Below are positions 32,291 through 43,384 of a DNA stretch of 64,000 bases, piece by piece. Every line of letters begins with the position of its first letter. Position 1 is the stretch's first letter. The position numbers and the translations under genes are program-made. The stretch covers positions 254,161,980 to 254,225,979 of the forward strand of contig CAKMRJ010005412.1 in NCBI GenBank assembly GCA_928212115.1, given 5' to 3'. The notes beneath the pieces are model-generated. The model worked only from the letters and a program-made list of their open reading frames with translations. It made no database searches and was not told the DNA's origin. The DNA comes from Lactuca virosa. Lineage: Eukaryota > Streptophyta > Magnoliopsida > Asterales > Asteraceae.

Positions 32291-34014
32291 TTAACATTGT
32301 GAATGATACTTCGACTAAATCAGAACAAATCAAAATTTTGAAAAAGACTGAGAATTCAACATCTGATTGTTAATCTAATTTTGCTGATATTGAAGATAAC
32401 TCTGACAATATTAGTGAAATTAGTGATATTGAGGATGTTGATTGTTCTCAGTTGTCTGTCATTAATGTTGCATCAAAATCTAAAGGAAAAGAAAAGATCA
32501 AGGATTTGATGGTTAAGATTGACACTGACAAACCTTCAACTTCGAAAGTTTGTGATCCTGATTTTGTGGATATTCGAGATAGTCAAACTGATAGCAGTGA
32601 TGATGAAAATGATGAAGACAATTCGCACAAAAAGGTCTCATCAAACAAAGGTTCGAAAAAAACTGAAATTCCACGAATAGTCGTTGATAAAGTGTACGGG
32701 GATACAGAGAAATTCGACAAAGTATTGTCAGAACAAGGAGCTCATTTTCTGCAAACAAACACTGTGGTGTATCCAAATTTCAAGTGCACTGATGATGTTA
32801 TATTCCCAAATCAAGTGTTTGTTACTACTGGGAATGTTGAAAACATTAAACCAGAATTTAACAAAATAGTCGAAAATGATAACAAGAAAACAACAGATGA
32901 AGGATTCTTTTCAAATCAAAGCACCGTCGAAAATAATTTAACAAAGAATTCGTATGATTTTCAAAGACAAAAACCTCAACGCAAATGGGTTGAAAAACAA
33001 AAAGCTGAGAAAGAAGTTACAAAACAACTTGTTGTGGAAAATGAAAGTGTTGTCAAATTAAATTCACAAGAATTTAAAGAACAAATAGAAAAGTTTTCAA
33101 AAGAAAATGAAATTTCAAAAAGACAAGCACGAAAGAAAATTTTCTGGAAAACCGTTGAGTCTTGAAAGAAACAAAACGGTTTGACATTGAAAACGTCTGA
33201 AAACATAAAGACTAAATCTGTTGAGAACAAGTCTTCAAAATCAGCATCTTATTCACACCAAAAGAAAAATCCCGCTCAATTAAAAAACACAAAATTTGAA
33301 TTTTATCCAAAAACAAATTCTTCGAAAGTTCAAAATACAACGTTTTCCACAAATGTCAAAAATACATCACAGAGATTTCAAAATCAACCCTCAACAAAAT
33401 AATTTTCTTACAATCATCAACAAAGATTTTCTTGAAAACAAAAATTTCACAATCAATTTTCTCAAAATGCAAGCATTGGAAATAATGATGGAAGTCGATA
33501 TGCCATGGCATTTCGTCCTAAATCAAATGTTGATTTCGTTCCACAAAAACCGAATTTTCCGAATCCATCTGCAAAACAAACCTTAAAAGTTTCGTACACA
33601 AAAGGGTTGTCTCGTGACAAAAACATCGATCATTGGCTTGAAGGAAAAGGACGAATGTATCAATCAAGTAAATACTCTCAACAACAAATTCAAGAAGCTT
33701 ATGAGAAGTATGTGAATACTTCGTCAACTGCAACCTCAACTTCAAAAGATTTGAATGTTTCGTTAAAGACTTGGCAACCGGTTTCGAAAGAGAAGAATGT
33801 TCAAACACAACCTAAGAAGACGAAGGCATACGTTAGTGACAATCCCAAACTATCAAAAACTTATGTTTCGGTTCCTTTACCTAGTGATGTGGACTTAGTT
33901 GATAGTTTCAAAACTAAAGTTTGTGATTGGGTTAAAAGTTCTACATTTCATTTTGTTTTTAAAGCTAATTTCCAAGGACCCAAACAACATTGGGTACCTA
34001 AATTCTTTCATTGA
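32291..34014 (+). pseudogene. Copia-B gag-protease linker, low complexity
   Basis: Open pieces lie at 32452-33165 and 33505-34014 with overlapping short frames between them. The sequence is rich in Ser, Asn, Lys and acidic residues (DSQTDSSDDENDEDN, NEISKRQARKKIFW). The last part has GLSRDKNIDHWLEGKGRMYQ and NFQGPKQHWVPKFFH, which leads into the protease. No catalytic domain is seen. A corresponding linker exists in Copia-A (4203-5389). It is broken by a TAA near 32373 and several frameshifts. Confidence 0.65.
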
Positions 34015-35239
34015 TCGCAGGTGCTATGTGACGAGCAATATGATGAGAAATGGTATATTGATAGTGGTTGCTCACGTCACATGACTGGACGAAAGGAAAA
34101 TTTGAGAGATTTTCGAAGCTTGGAAAATGCAGGTGTTGTGAAGTTTGGGAACAATCATAAATGTCAAGTGAAAGGATATGGGAAAGTAACGAATGGACAA
34201 TTTACTGTAAATCGCGTTGCTTATGTCGAAGGTCTTCAACATAATTTGATAAGTGTTTCACAACTCATTGTGGGCACTGGCAATCAAGTTGTGTTTAACG
34301 AAGAAGGGAGTATCATCTCAAAGGTTAAAACGAACGAAGTGTTATTGAAGTCAAAACGCTATGGCGATATGTTTACTCTTGATCTTAAACCGATTGTTGG
34401 GAAGCCTTCAGTTTGTTTACTTTCGAAAGCTTCATCTGATGTTAGCTGGTTATGGCATCGTCGTTTATCACATTTAAATTTTAGAAATTTAAATAATTTG
34501 GTATTAGATGATCTTGTTCGAGGCTTACCGGTTTTAAAATTTGACAATGATACATTATGTGCAGCTTGCGAACAAGGGAAACAACATAGGAAAGGACATC
34601 CAATTGTGATAGATTCAAAAATTGTGGAACCGTTGGAACTTCTTCATGTTGACCTTTGTGGACCATCAACTGTTGAAACTCTCAACAAGAAACGGTACAT
34701 TTTGGTTATTGTTGATGATTTTTCTCGATTCACTTGGGTGTATTTTCTCAGGTTAAAATCTGAAGTCGCTCAAACAATGATTTATTTTATCAAGAACATT
34801 GAGATGAGTTTGAAAAAGAATGTTCGAAAAATCAAAAGTGATAATGGCTCTGAGTTCAAAAATAATATGTTGGATTCGTACTTAATTGAGAAAGGAATTT
34901 CGCATAATTTTTCGTCACCATATACACCACAACAAAAATGGTGTAGTTGAACGAAGAAATATGTCACTTTGCAAAGCAGCCAGAACAATGTTGACATATG
35001 CGAATCTTCCTCAATATCTATGGGCCGAAGCAGTGTCAACAACATGTTTTACTCAGAATCGTTCTTTTATTAATCGACGTTTCAAAATCACTCCGTATGA
35101 AATTATCAATAACCCCAAACCAAATGTTAAATTCTTTCATGTGTTTAGTTGTAGGTGCTTTATCAAGAATCTCAAGGATAATCTTTCGAAATTTCAAGCT
35201 AAGGCTGACGAAGGCATATTTTTGGGATATTCGCACAAG
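34015..35239 (+). pseudogene. Copia-B protease, GAG-pre-integrase and integrase (truncated)
   Basis: The protease motif is WYIDSGCSRHMTG, with Asp codon at 34060-34062. The HHCC segment is complete (WHRRLSHLNFRNLN, CAACEQGKQHRKGH). The integrase core has LHVDLCGPSTVET (D), KIKSDNGSEFKNN (D) and, after a one-base insertion near 34935, VVERRNMSLCKAARTML (E). It continues through YLWAEAVSTTCFTQNRSF and stops at IFLGYSHK, where Tekay-B LTR sequence begins at about 35237. The rest of integrase and all of RT are absent. The frameshift and truncation make it inactive. Confidence 0.9.
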
Positions 35240-36060
35240 GTACCACTAGAAAGCCCTGTTTTATAACCAGAGTCTCTGTTGTGAGAACGTGATACGTGTG
35301 TATAGATCTATACGGGACTGATGATCCCGCACCCTGACTGTTAGCTACAGTCCGCGGGGTGACAAATATCATATCGCTTCGACGCCTGAAGAACGTCGCC
35401 GCAGGCAAATCCATCATGGTACGGTTATGAAAACTCACAGGATAGACAATTATTATGGTATTTATGTTTTTGCGGGAAAAGTAATATTACAATTATCTTT
35501 ACGCGAAATTACAAACTTCTTATAGTTTTGTTTACTAATAAAACTATGCATCATTATTTTAAGTATGACATATTTACTTACAAAATCATAGTCTTGGACA
35601 TTTGAGACTACTCTCCACTGTTAGGAAAATATAGGTTTTTCCTGGTTCAATACATTCATATTATACAAACAAAGATTTATAACTCCTTTTATGAGAAAAT
35701 ATCGGATTTCTGGAAAACAAACACGAAACTTTCGAATGGCATATATTTATACAAACATATACTTATGAACTCGCCAACTTAAATGTTGACACTTTTTCTT
35801 TGAAATAACTTGTATTCTCCGGAAATTGCTAAGCCAGGTAGCAACTACTTTTGAAGACTAACGCGCTGGCGTTAGTAACATATTTTTGGATCACCATATT
35901 ATATTTGATATTCAAACATGTAACACTTACAATCATGTAAACTTTTCAAATGTATATGTTATGGTGGTGTGTACTTTCTTTACTATTCAATTGTTATGAT
36001 ACTGAATATGACGTCCTCCGCCCCCGAACGTTTCCGCCATACTGGTTTGGGGGTGTGATA
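35236..36060 (+). repeat. Tekay-B 5' LTR remnant
   Basis: It matches the 3' LTR from about 41796 to 42621 with few differences. The first ~1.57 kb of the LTR is missing. It ends ..gggggtgtgata, so the terminal CA has become TA. It includes the structured domain (35265-35406) and a stem-loop actaacgc-gctg-gcgttagt (35859-35878). Confidence 0.85.
35265..35406 (+). other. Structured RNA-like domain in Tekay-B LTR
   Basis: gtata-gatc-tatac (35300-35313), cggga-ctgatga-tcccg (35313-35329), gactgt-tagct-acagtc (35336-35352) are followed by a possible pseudoknot: cgacg (35380) with cgtcg (35394), and gcctg (35384) with caggc (35402). It is repeated in the 3' LTR at about 41815-41967. Confidence 0.5.
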
Positions 36061-36063
36061 GAT

Positions 36064-36075
36064 TGGTATCAGAGC
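36064..36075 (+). other. Primer binding site of Tekay-B
   Basis: tggtatcagagc, tRNA-Met type, three bases after the LTR end. The leader 36076-36541 holds no gene. Confidence 0.85.
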
Positions 36076-36541
36076 TTTGTTTATAGTGAACTAACTATAT
36101 CAAAATTATTTAATTTTTGATATACAACTATAAACACAACTGGGCAAAAACACTCTGACTGAGAGTTATACTTTTAAAATGAAATTTTTATAAAGTATAC
36201 ATGCATACATCATATAACAGGGTCAGTATCATATTGAAAACAATATAGAAGTATTATGGATAAGTTGTGCAGTGCAGGTATGCCTTGGAACATGTAATCG
36301 GAACTGGGATGAATATAGCCTGACCAACTATATTTGTCCGAGAACCGACTAACGTATGCCAGGGAGTAGCTGCAGTGGACAACAAGTCTAAAAACTTACC
36401 AAAAGGATAACCTTTTTGAATCAAACATAACATTTAGAATACTATAGGAGTATTTGGTAAATGCAATAAGTTTAAACTTTGATACTTCAGTATGTGCTTT
36501 AGTTTATAGTAAATTCTTAACCCTATTCTCGTATAGACACA

Positions 36542-37162
36542 ATGGTTGGATTCCATCTACCCAGAGACCCCTACTACCCGAACCAAAGCGATGGAGGATT
36601 GACTGGGAATGATCCAGAGGAGGATCCAGAGGAGATTATGGACGAAGAAGAATTCGGGGAAGGAATGCAAGAAGGCCCCGACACTGACCTCGGAGCCAAT
36701 AACCTACCCTTAGTGACTCCGATCCAAAATCCTAATCCTCGACCAGGATTCCAAGGCCCAACACCTCCGTGGGCAGTAAACCTGAATAGATGGAGCCTCA
36801 AACAGGGTCAACTCTCTCCGTACAATGGGGACCGAAGCTTCTACAACCTAAGCGAGGGAGGCTCAGCAGACAGAGTCCTTCCTATACTGGTTCGCCTGGT
36901 TGCTCGCAATGATGAGCAAGGAAGGGCAGCGATCCAACGAATCGTGGAGAATGATGCAAACACCGGAGTCAATACAGTTCATATCCGATAGCTAGGATTA
37001 GCCCATGGAAGAATCTTGAGTCACAATGAAGCTCTACAGAGAGAGCTAACTACAACTCAAACTACAGTCAGAAAACTTCGAGCACACCAGGCAATGTATG
37101 AAAGTCGTATGCGCAAGATGGAGCGTCAGTTGGTAGAACCAAATGCTCATCCAAGCAGTTGA
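36542..37162 (+). pseudogene. Tekay-B gag N-terminal part
   Basis: ATG at 36542. The first 149 residues are acidic and Pro-rich (HLPRDPYYPNQSDGGL, DPEEDPEEIMDEEEFGEGM). An in-frame TAG at 36989 interrupts, after which the same frame continues (HGRILSHNEALQRELTTTQT, KLRAHQAMYESRMRKMERQL) to a TGA at 37160. The last part looks like a coiled coil. Tekay-2 has a counterpart at 55906-56715 sharing the DDPYYP-like acidic start and coiled-coil end. I infer gag because of its place after the leader; no capsid motif is seen. Confidence 0.6.
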
Positions 37163-37996
37163 CATCACGAGTAGAGGGCACTCTACTCGCTTTTTCAGTT
37201 GGTATGTACTCCGATTAGTACTATTTTCATGTAAACTTTCCGGTCTAGCTAGTACTGTTTTACTAGATCTCTATGCTGTCAAGTTTTCCCTGTGTGGTGT
37301 ATTGTAGACCTACTCCAAGGTCAAGTTTTCCGAATTCTATGTAACTTCTACACCAACTATTATGACAAACTTCTTGTTTCCTTTAAAGATCATCACTATC
37401 AATCCATGCTTTGGCTATGTAAACAATTCATGTCATAAACTGTTTTAGCAACTCACTACACTATCCTTGTTGACCTAATCTATGGAAGTTCAATGTTATT
37501 GAACTTGGAAACTTTGTTGAAGTCTTTCCACCGTTTCATCTTTAACCCTATAGCGGGAAAATGTCGTCTCGCTAACCAAACAGAGAACAGAGGGAACCAC
37601 TCGTGAACCATGCGAGGTGGTAGAGAACCTAATGCGTCAAATGAATAATTAATAATTAATATTACCTAATGAGTTGGTAATTATATTACTCGCGCTATGA
37701 GATAGGTATGTGATATCCTTCTTCATAACTAGAAATAGTAAGAGAGATACCCTATTCCAAAACCCAGAAACTAGATCGACCTAAGATTTCAACATCTATA
37801 CCCTAATTTGCTAAATATTAACTTAAATACGATACCTATTTCAACCCTCATTCATAAATTCACCATAAGGGTGTAGGTCGAAGCATTAAAAACCGAATAG
37901 CAGGATGAGAAATTTGTACTTATAGAATTCAACTATCAACTACCGTAGTTAGCTAACTGACTCGTTTCACATCATGTAGCAGAATCATGTCTTCAC
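37163..37996 (+). other. Tekay-B internal non-coding stretch
   Basis: This interval between two gag pieces is AT-rich, with no ORF above background. The capsid part appears deleted or decayed. I see nothing else in it. Confidence 0.5.
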
Positions 37997-38569
37997 ATGG
38001 AAATAACCAACCAACCAACCAACGAAACACCACTCCTGCATATAGACTCAGCTACTTTTCAAGCTGCGGTCACAGCCGCCATGATAGTCATCATGGCACA
38101 TCACAATGCAAGTAACGCTAGTAAAAATGGAAATGGTGTCGACAATTCAAATTTTAGTAACAACCAAGGAAACCAACGAGTGTCTACCTACAAGAATACT
38201 CCAACCCACAAACCTAAAAACATGAAACGAAAGTTCTGGAATGAAAAAGGGAGCAGTTCGACTCAAGGGCCTATCAAAAGGCAACAAGAGGTAGCAATCC
38301 CTACCCCCATTGGCCCTATTCCCTCAACATCGACAACACCATATTTAGGAAACCTCCCACAATGCAAAAGGTGCAACTACCATCATTACGGAGCCTATCG
38401 AGAGATGTATTGTGATAGGTGCAAGAAGAAAGGGCACACCAACGATCACTGTAGGGCTCCGATCCCCAATGTTGGAGTAGATCCAATATGCTATGTATGC
38501 GGTGAAAAGGGGCACTTTAAGAGAGATTGTCCTACAAAGAGGAATGATGGAGGAACGAGAGGAGTTTAA
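37997..38569 (+). pseudogene. Tekay-B gag nucleocapsid part
   Basis: This is a 190-residue frame with a Ser/Asn-rich start and a zinc-knuckle cluster at its end: CKRCNYHHYGAYREM, CDRCKKKGHTNDHC and CYVCGEKGHFKRDC (about 38361-38530). The last two fit CX2CX4HX4C. Three successive cysteine motifs are usual in Tekay gag. It would bind element RNA. It is separated from the N-terminal part by about 830 bp of non-coding sequence. Confidence 0.8.
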
Positions 38570-39185
38570 CGACGAGTCATAAGGAAACAATAGGGAACCT
38601 ACTTGAATTTTGGTACGTTTTCCAAATAACAATAATTAAGCATCAAATTTTCATAAAGGTTTTAGACGATTAAAGCAAAATCATAAATTAACACCTCAGT
38701 CATATAAAAACTTAGGATCCATACGGGTGAGCTAGGATGGCTTAGTATAACATTAGGGTCATACATTGTTAAGATTTTGCAGACTTAGAGTAAGTAATTC
38801 CGCTTTACTTCCTGTTTAATGGTTGATTTTGGACTTAGGGCAGAGCTGCTCAGTCGACTATCGTCTCAATCTTAACTATATACGATTTGTTTACACTAAA
38901 CGAGGATAGAGAGACTTTGTAGGGATCATATTACGAGATTCCACCAGTAATTACCAAAGTAGTCCTACTACCTATACTAGCTATAAAGGTGGTACAAATA
39001 TTTGCAACAGTAATAACAAGAATAAAACAAAAGGCGCTAAAGATTCATACATAGAAGATACCGTCACTCTAAACAATCGATGTAACGCACATCACGTTAA
39101 GAAGTTCCCAAGTAGCTATTAGAAATGGATTGGCTTGGTCCTCACTATACCAGCTCCATGTGCTACGGAAAGACCCTTTGCTTTA
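38570..39185 (+). other. Tekay-B leftover between gag and integrase
   Basis: No coding frame. The protease, RT and RNase H expected here are missing. At about 39185 the sequence enters integrase codons abruptly, suggesting an internal deletion. Confidence 0.6.
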
Positions 39186-40176
39186 ACCGTCGACAGGTTA
39201 ACCAAGTCTGCCCACTTCTTACCAATCAAGGAGACCGATAAGATGGAAAGACTGACAAGGACTTACATCCACAAAATCATGCGACTTCACTGAGTGCCTA
39301 TATCTATTATCTCGGACAGAGATAGCCGATTCACATCACGATTCTGGCAATCACTGCAGAAAGCCTTGGGAACTAGGCTAGATATGAGTACAGCCTATCA
39401 CCCACAAACTGACGAACAGAGTGAGAGACTATCCAAACCCTAAAAGACATGTTACGAGCTTGTGTAATAGACTTCGGTAAAGCATGGGACATCCACTTAC
39501 CATTAGTTGAATTCTCGTATAACAACAGTTATTACACTAGCATCAAGACTGCTCCTTTTGAAGCCCTCTACGGCCGCAAGTGCAGATCACCTATGTGCTG
39601 GGCGGAAGTGGGTGACACGCAGTTGGCGAGAGGCCTAGTCCCTGATAAGCACTCTCACTGGCCCGGAAATCATTAGAGAGACGACTGAAAGCCTCAAGAA
39701 ATAGACAAAAGAGCTACGCCGACAAAAGACGAAAACCCTTGGAATTTCAGGTTGGTGACCGCGTCTTATTGAAGGTCTCACCCTGGAAGGGCATGATACG
39801 CTTTGGGAAGCATGGAAAACTAAACCCGAGGTTCATTGGACCCTTCGAAGTTACTGCGAGGATTAGTCCAGTAGCTTATAGACTCCAACTACCACTCGAA
39901 CTTAACAACGTATATCATGTGTTTCACGTGTCTAATCTAAAGAAGTGTCTATCTGATGAAACCCTTGTAATCCCACTCGAGGAAATAGAGTTGAACGAAA
40001 ATTTTAACTTTGTGGAAGAACCTGTCGAAATCATGGATAGGGAAATCAAACGAACAAAGCAAAGTCGCATACCAATAGTGAAGGTTCGCTGGAATGCTAA
40101 GTGGGGACATGAATTCACTTGGGAGCGAGATGATCAGATGCAACAAAAGTACCCGCATCTCTTCCCTAGTCCATAG
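39186..40176 (+). pseudogene. Tekay-B integrase and chromodomain
   Basis: This starts within the core (DRLTKSAHFLPIKETDKM), followed by IISDRDSRFTSRFWQSLQKA (second D) and a decayed third motif (QTDEQSE, then frameshift near 39425). The first D segment is absent. A TGA lies in MRLH near 39291. The later frames 39449-39676 and 39739-40176 carry FEALYGRKCRSPMCWAEVGD, MEFQVGDRVLLKVSPWKGMI, HVFHVSNLKKCLSDETLVI and the chromodomain-like tail IPIVKVRWNAKWGHEFTWER. It is inactive, but it closely resembles Tekay-1 and Tekay-2. Confidence 0.85.
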
Positions 40177-40216
40177 ACACCTACCTTGTAAATAATTTCG
40201 GGACAAAATTCTCTCT

Positions 40217-40229
40217 AACGGGGGGATGA
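40217..40229 (+). other. Polypurine tract of Tekay-B
   Basis: taacggggggatga immediately precedes the LTR start TGTAACAACCC. Confidence 0.85.
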
Positions 40230-42621
40230 TGTAACAACCCGATATTTCGAATCAATGTAACGATCCAAAGTAGAGTTTGGTAACCTATCTTAATATAATA
40301 GGAATAACGTCAAAAATGAAATGTTCAAAAATCTCAATGTGAATGTACAAAGTGGTAGATATCGTATCAGGGTTTTAAAAAAATATAAAGAACATAAAAA
40401 TCCGAGTTATAACGAAGAAGTTATGACCAATCGAAAATACACAACAAAACCGGCAAAACACTGTTAAGAGTAAAATACGAAATTTCAATAAAATACTTTT
40501 CAGCCTTAAGTATCTAAATGAAAGTCGTAGATATCACTAAACTATAAGCATACATAAAAAGAATGCCCAAATCTGACTTCGTATGAGGAAGTTATGATTT
40601 TTTCGAAGTTTCAGACATAGCAGTAGACAGCTAAAAACTCGAAATAGAGATCGAGCGACTTTTAGCCAGCGCAACCTTAATGAGAACCGAAGATCTCAAC
40701 AATAGTAGTACAACGGTAAAAAGACAGACAAAATCGGACGTCGGATGAAGAAGTTATGGATTTTTAACGGACTTTTCCAGTCCCGACATGTTAAAAATAT
40801 AATATTAAAAATAAAGTCAAAATTAGCCGATGGAGTCCAAACGAAAGTTGTAGACCATAATCTCACCTACGCGTGCATATAAAGAACCTTGAAATCGGAG
40901 CTCGTACACGAACGTTACGGATTTTACAAGTTCGGGACACAAAATCTGAGGCTGTCAGGCAGCCCACGCCGTGAGCCAGAAGCTCACGACGTGAGATTTT
41001 GATTGATGGGTTCCAGACCTAGCGAACAGACGTCGCGTCCATGGAAGAGATAAGATCAAGCCCCACGACGTGGGAGAGACTTTCACGACGTGGACTTCTT
41101 CAGGTTCACGACGTGGGACTACAAAATCAGCTTATAAATAGAACCCAAGGGGTCCCGAGTTTAATGCTCAATTCCTCTCTTTCTCGTGCTTATGCCCTAC
41201 GTTTAACCCCTCGAAGCCATCCTGACATCCCGGTTTTCATATTCAAGTCCCGAAGTAAGTCTTACGCTCTCGAGATTCCCGAGATTCCCGATAATCCCGA
41301 GAAATCAGCTTTCTCCAGTCGAAGTTCTGCTCGATCTTTGTCTCACCTTCTTCAACCTACCAAGTGAGTTCATACCCCTATCACTACATTTTTAAATACC
41401 TTTTTAAATGATTTTAAAGGGGGGGAATACAAGTAAACACACGGTTAAACTCGTGTGAAACACAAATCTTTTGCTATACTTTTCATACTGTTGTTTTAAC
41501 TATCTTATGAAATTATTATCATGCAAAAACATCATACATCGCAACTTTACCCTCATGGGGTACAATATGTTTTATAAATAGAAATATGTTTTATTTATAT
41601 ATCTGCATACTACATCATACCAAGGGTAACTATTTCAACTATAACATCATGTTTATACAAGAAAATACAACTCATTATTATGCCTTTGTTAACACTGTAG
41701 AAAGAATAATCTTTTCAGAAATCATTCATATATATTTTTCAAAATACATGACTTAATTGAGAATATGTGAGTTAATCGTCTTCACCATACCTGTCAAGGT
41801 ACCACTAGAAAGCTCTGTTTTATAACCAGAGTCTCCTTTTGTGATAACGTGATACGTGTGTATAGATCTATACGGGACTAATGATCCCGCGCCCTGACTG
41901 TTAGCTACAGTCCGCGGGGTGACAAATATCATATCGCTTCGACGCCTGAAGAACGTCGCCGCAGGCAAATCCATCATGGTACGGTTATGAAAACTCACAG
42001 GATAGACAATTATTATGGTATTTATGTTTTTGCGGGAAAAGTAATATTACAATTGTCTTTACGCGAAATTACAAACTTCTTATAGTTTTGTTTACTAATA
42101 AAACTATGCATCATTATTTTAAGTATGACATATTTACTTACAAAATCATAGTCTTGGACATTTGAGACCACTATCCACTGTTAGGAAAATATAGGTTTTT
42201 CCTGGTTCAATACATTCATATTATACAAACAAAGATTTATAACTCCTTTTATGAGAAAATATCGGATTTTCTGGAAAACAAACACGAAACTTTCGAATGA
42301 CATATATTTATACAAACATATACTTATGAACTCGCCAACTTAAATGTTGACACTTTTTCTTTGAAATAACTTGTATTCTCAGGAAATCGCTAAGCCAGGT
42401 AGCAACTACTTTTGAAGACTAACGTGCTGGCGTTAGTAACATATTTTTGGATCACTATATTATATTTGATATTCAAACATGTAACACTTACAATCATGTA
42501 AACTTTTCAAATATATATGTTATGGTGGTGTGTACTTTCTTTACTATTCAATTGTTATGATACTGAATATGACGTCCTCCGCCCTCGAACGTTTCCGCCT
42601 TTCTGGTTTGGGGGTTTGACA
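40230..42621 (+). repeat. Tekay-B 3' LTR (2392 bp)
   Basis: Termini are TGTAACAACCC and ..GGGGGTTTGACA. In order: four U3 modules with gttatg landmarks at 40420, 40591, 40753 and 40914 (gttacg); palindrome cluster 40963-41117; TATA 41131; CT-rich start region; gtgagt 41364; structured domain 41815-41967; stem-loop near 42420. The small ORF 41041-41367 crosses the promoter and is not supported as a gene. Confidence 0.9.
40963..41141 (+). promoter_or_regulatory. Tekay-B LTR promoter: cacgacgtg palindromes and TATA
   Basis: Five copies of a (c/t)cacgacgtg(g/a) motif lie at 40963, 40982, 41061, 41082 and 41105 (the first reads cacgccgtg). The TATA box ttataaata follows at 41132. The copies are quasi-palindromic and each carries two CpGs. 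Confidence 0.65.
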
Positions 42622-42803
42622 CTCTTCGTTATCATTTCATAAAAGATCATGTGGAGGATGGAAATATTAAAGTGCACTTCGTGAAAACTATTGATCAATT
42701 GGCTGATATTTTCACGAAACCATTAGATGAAAAATCATTTGTGAGAATTTTAGGAGGGCTAGGAATGATCGAAGGGAATTCTGTTCCAGGGAACAAGGTA
42801 TAA
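42622..42803 (+). pseudogene. Copia-B RNase H C-terminus
   Basis: The frame resumes right after the Tekay-B LTR with LRYHFIKDHVEDGNIKVHFV, DQLADIFTKPLDEKSFVRIL and GLGMIEG. This is the conserved end of Ty1/copia RNase H (HFIRD..ADIFTKPL). The stop codon is near 42801. The catalytic residues and all of RT upstream are gone, removed together with the Tekay-B 5' LTR end. Confidence 0.9.
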
Positions 42804-43379
42804 TGGTTAAAAGGAGTCGATTCAGAGGTGCTGAATAGAATAACAAAGGGACTTCATTCAGCGTTCAGAGGTTACTGTTCATATTCAGCGCTTCGACCCC
42901 TTCGAATTCGACAACATGTAACATTTCATTAGTTGACAAAATTTCGTTAATTTGACAAAAGTTTCGTTAGTTTGACAAATTTTCATTTGTTTTGTCTTTT
43001 CTTTTAGAAAAATTTCAAAAACCACAAAAATATTTTCATTTGTTTTGTCTTTAATTTTAGAAAAATTAAAAAACAACAAAAATATTTTCATTTGTTTGTT
43101 TTTAGTATTTTGTTGCAGATATCAATGAAAATTTGTATTGGGTAGATGCTTGCAGTTCTAGGGTCATGTAAATTTTCGAAAACTTTGCACTAGTTAGAAC
43201 GTCCCTAGAAGCATGCTGCAGCATGTCGACCGAAGCCTCCATAGACTCAATGTGTGTGTACGAAAGCCTTAATGAAAATTTTCATACGAAAATTTCTTCC
43301 CAAGTCAGGCTTATATTCACATTAGTCAAATGAGCTACCTTACTCTTCTCAACTGAGTTAAGAATTTTCTGTTTGGTCC
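42804..43379 (+). other. Copia-B sequence after pol, non-coding
   Basis: The stretch is T-rich with two approximate copies of cattttcatttgttttgtctt (about 42980-43060). A pyrimidine tract and cag (tattttgttgcag, about 43103-43115) could serve as a 3' splice site. No ORF is supported. The interval is interrupted at 43385 by Tekay-2 and continues at 59712. Confidence 0.5.
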
Positions 43380-43384
43380 GAACA
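43380..43384 (-). repeat. Target site duplication of Tekay-2 (left)
   Basis: gaaca here and gaata at 59707-59711, four of five bases alike. Confidence 0.6.

Larger units (their letters stand above)
35236..42621 (+). mobile_element. Tekay-B: deleted chromovirus-like Ty3/gypsy element
   Basis: This has a partial 5' LTR (to 36060), PBS, two gag pieces, an integrase with C-terminal chromodomain, PPT and a complete 3' LTR (40230-42621). Protease, RT and RNase H are missing. The left end is a deletion joint, so no target duplication can be scored. It sits in Copia-B pol: on its right the Copia-B RNase H tail resumes at 42622. Confidence 0.85.

Noticed and set aside
41041..41367. 108-residue ORF in the Tekay-B LTR
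   Set aside because: It spans the palindromes, the TATA box and the expected start region; no homologous frame in the related LTRs.
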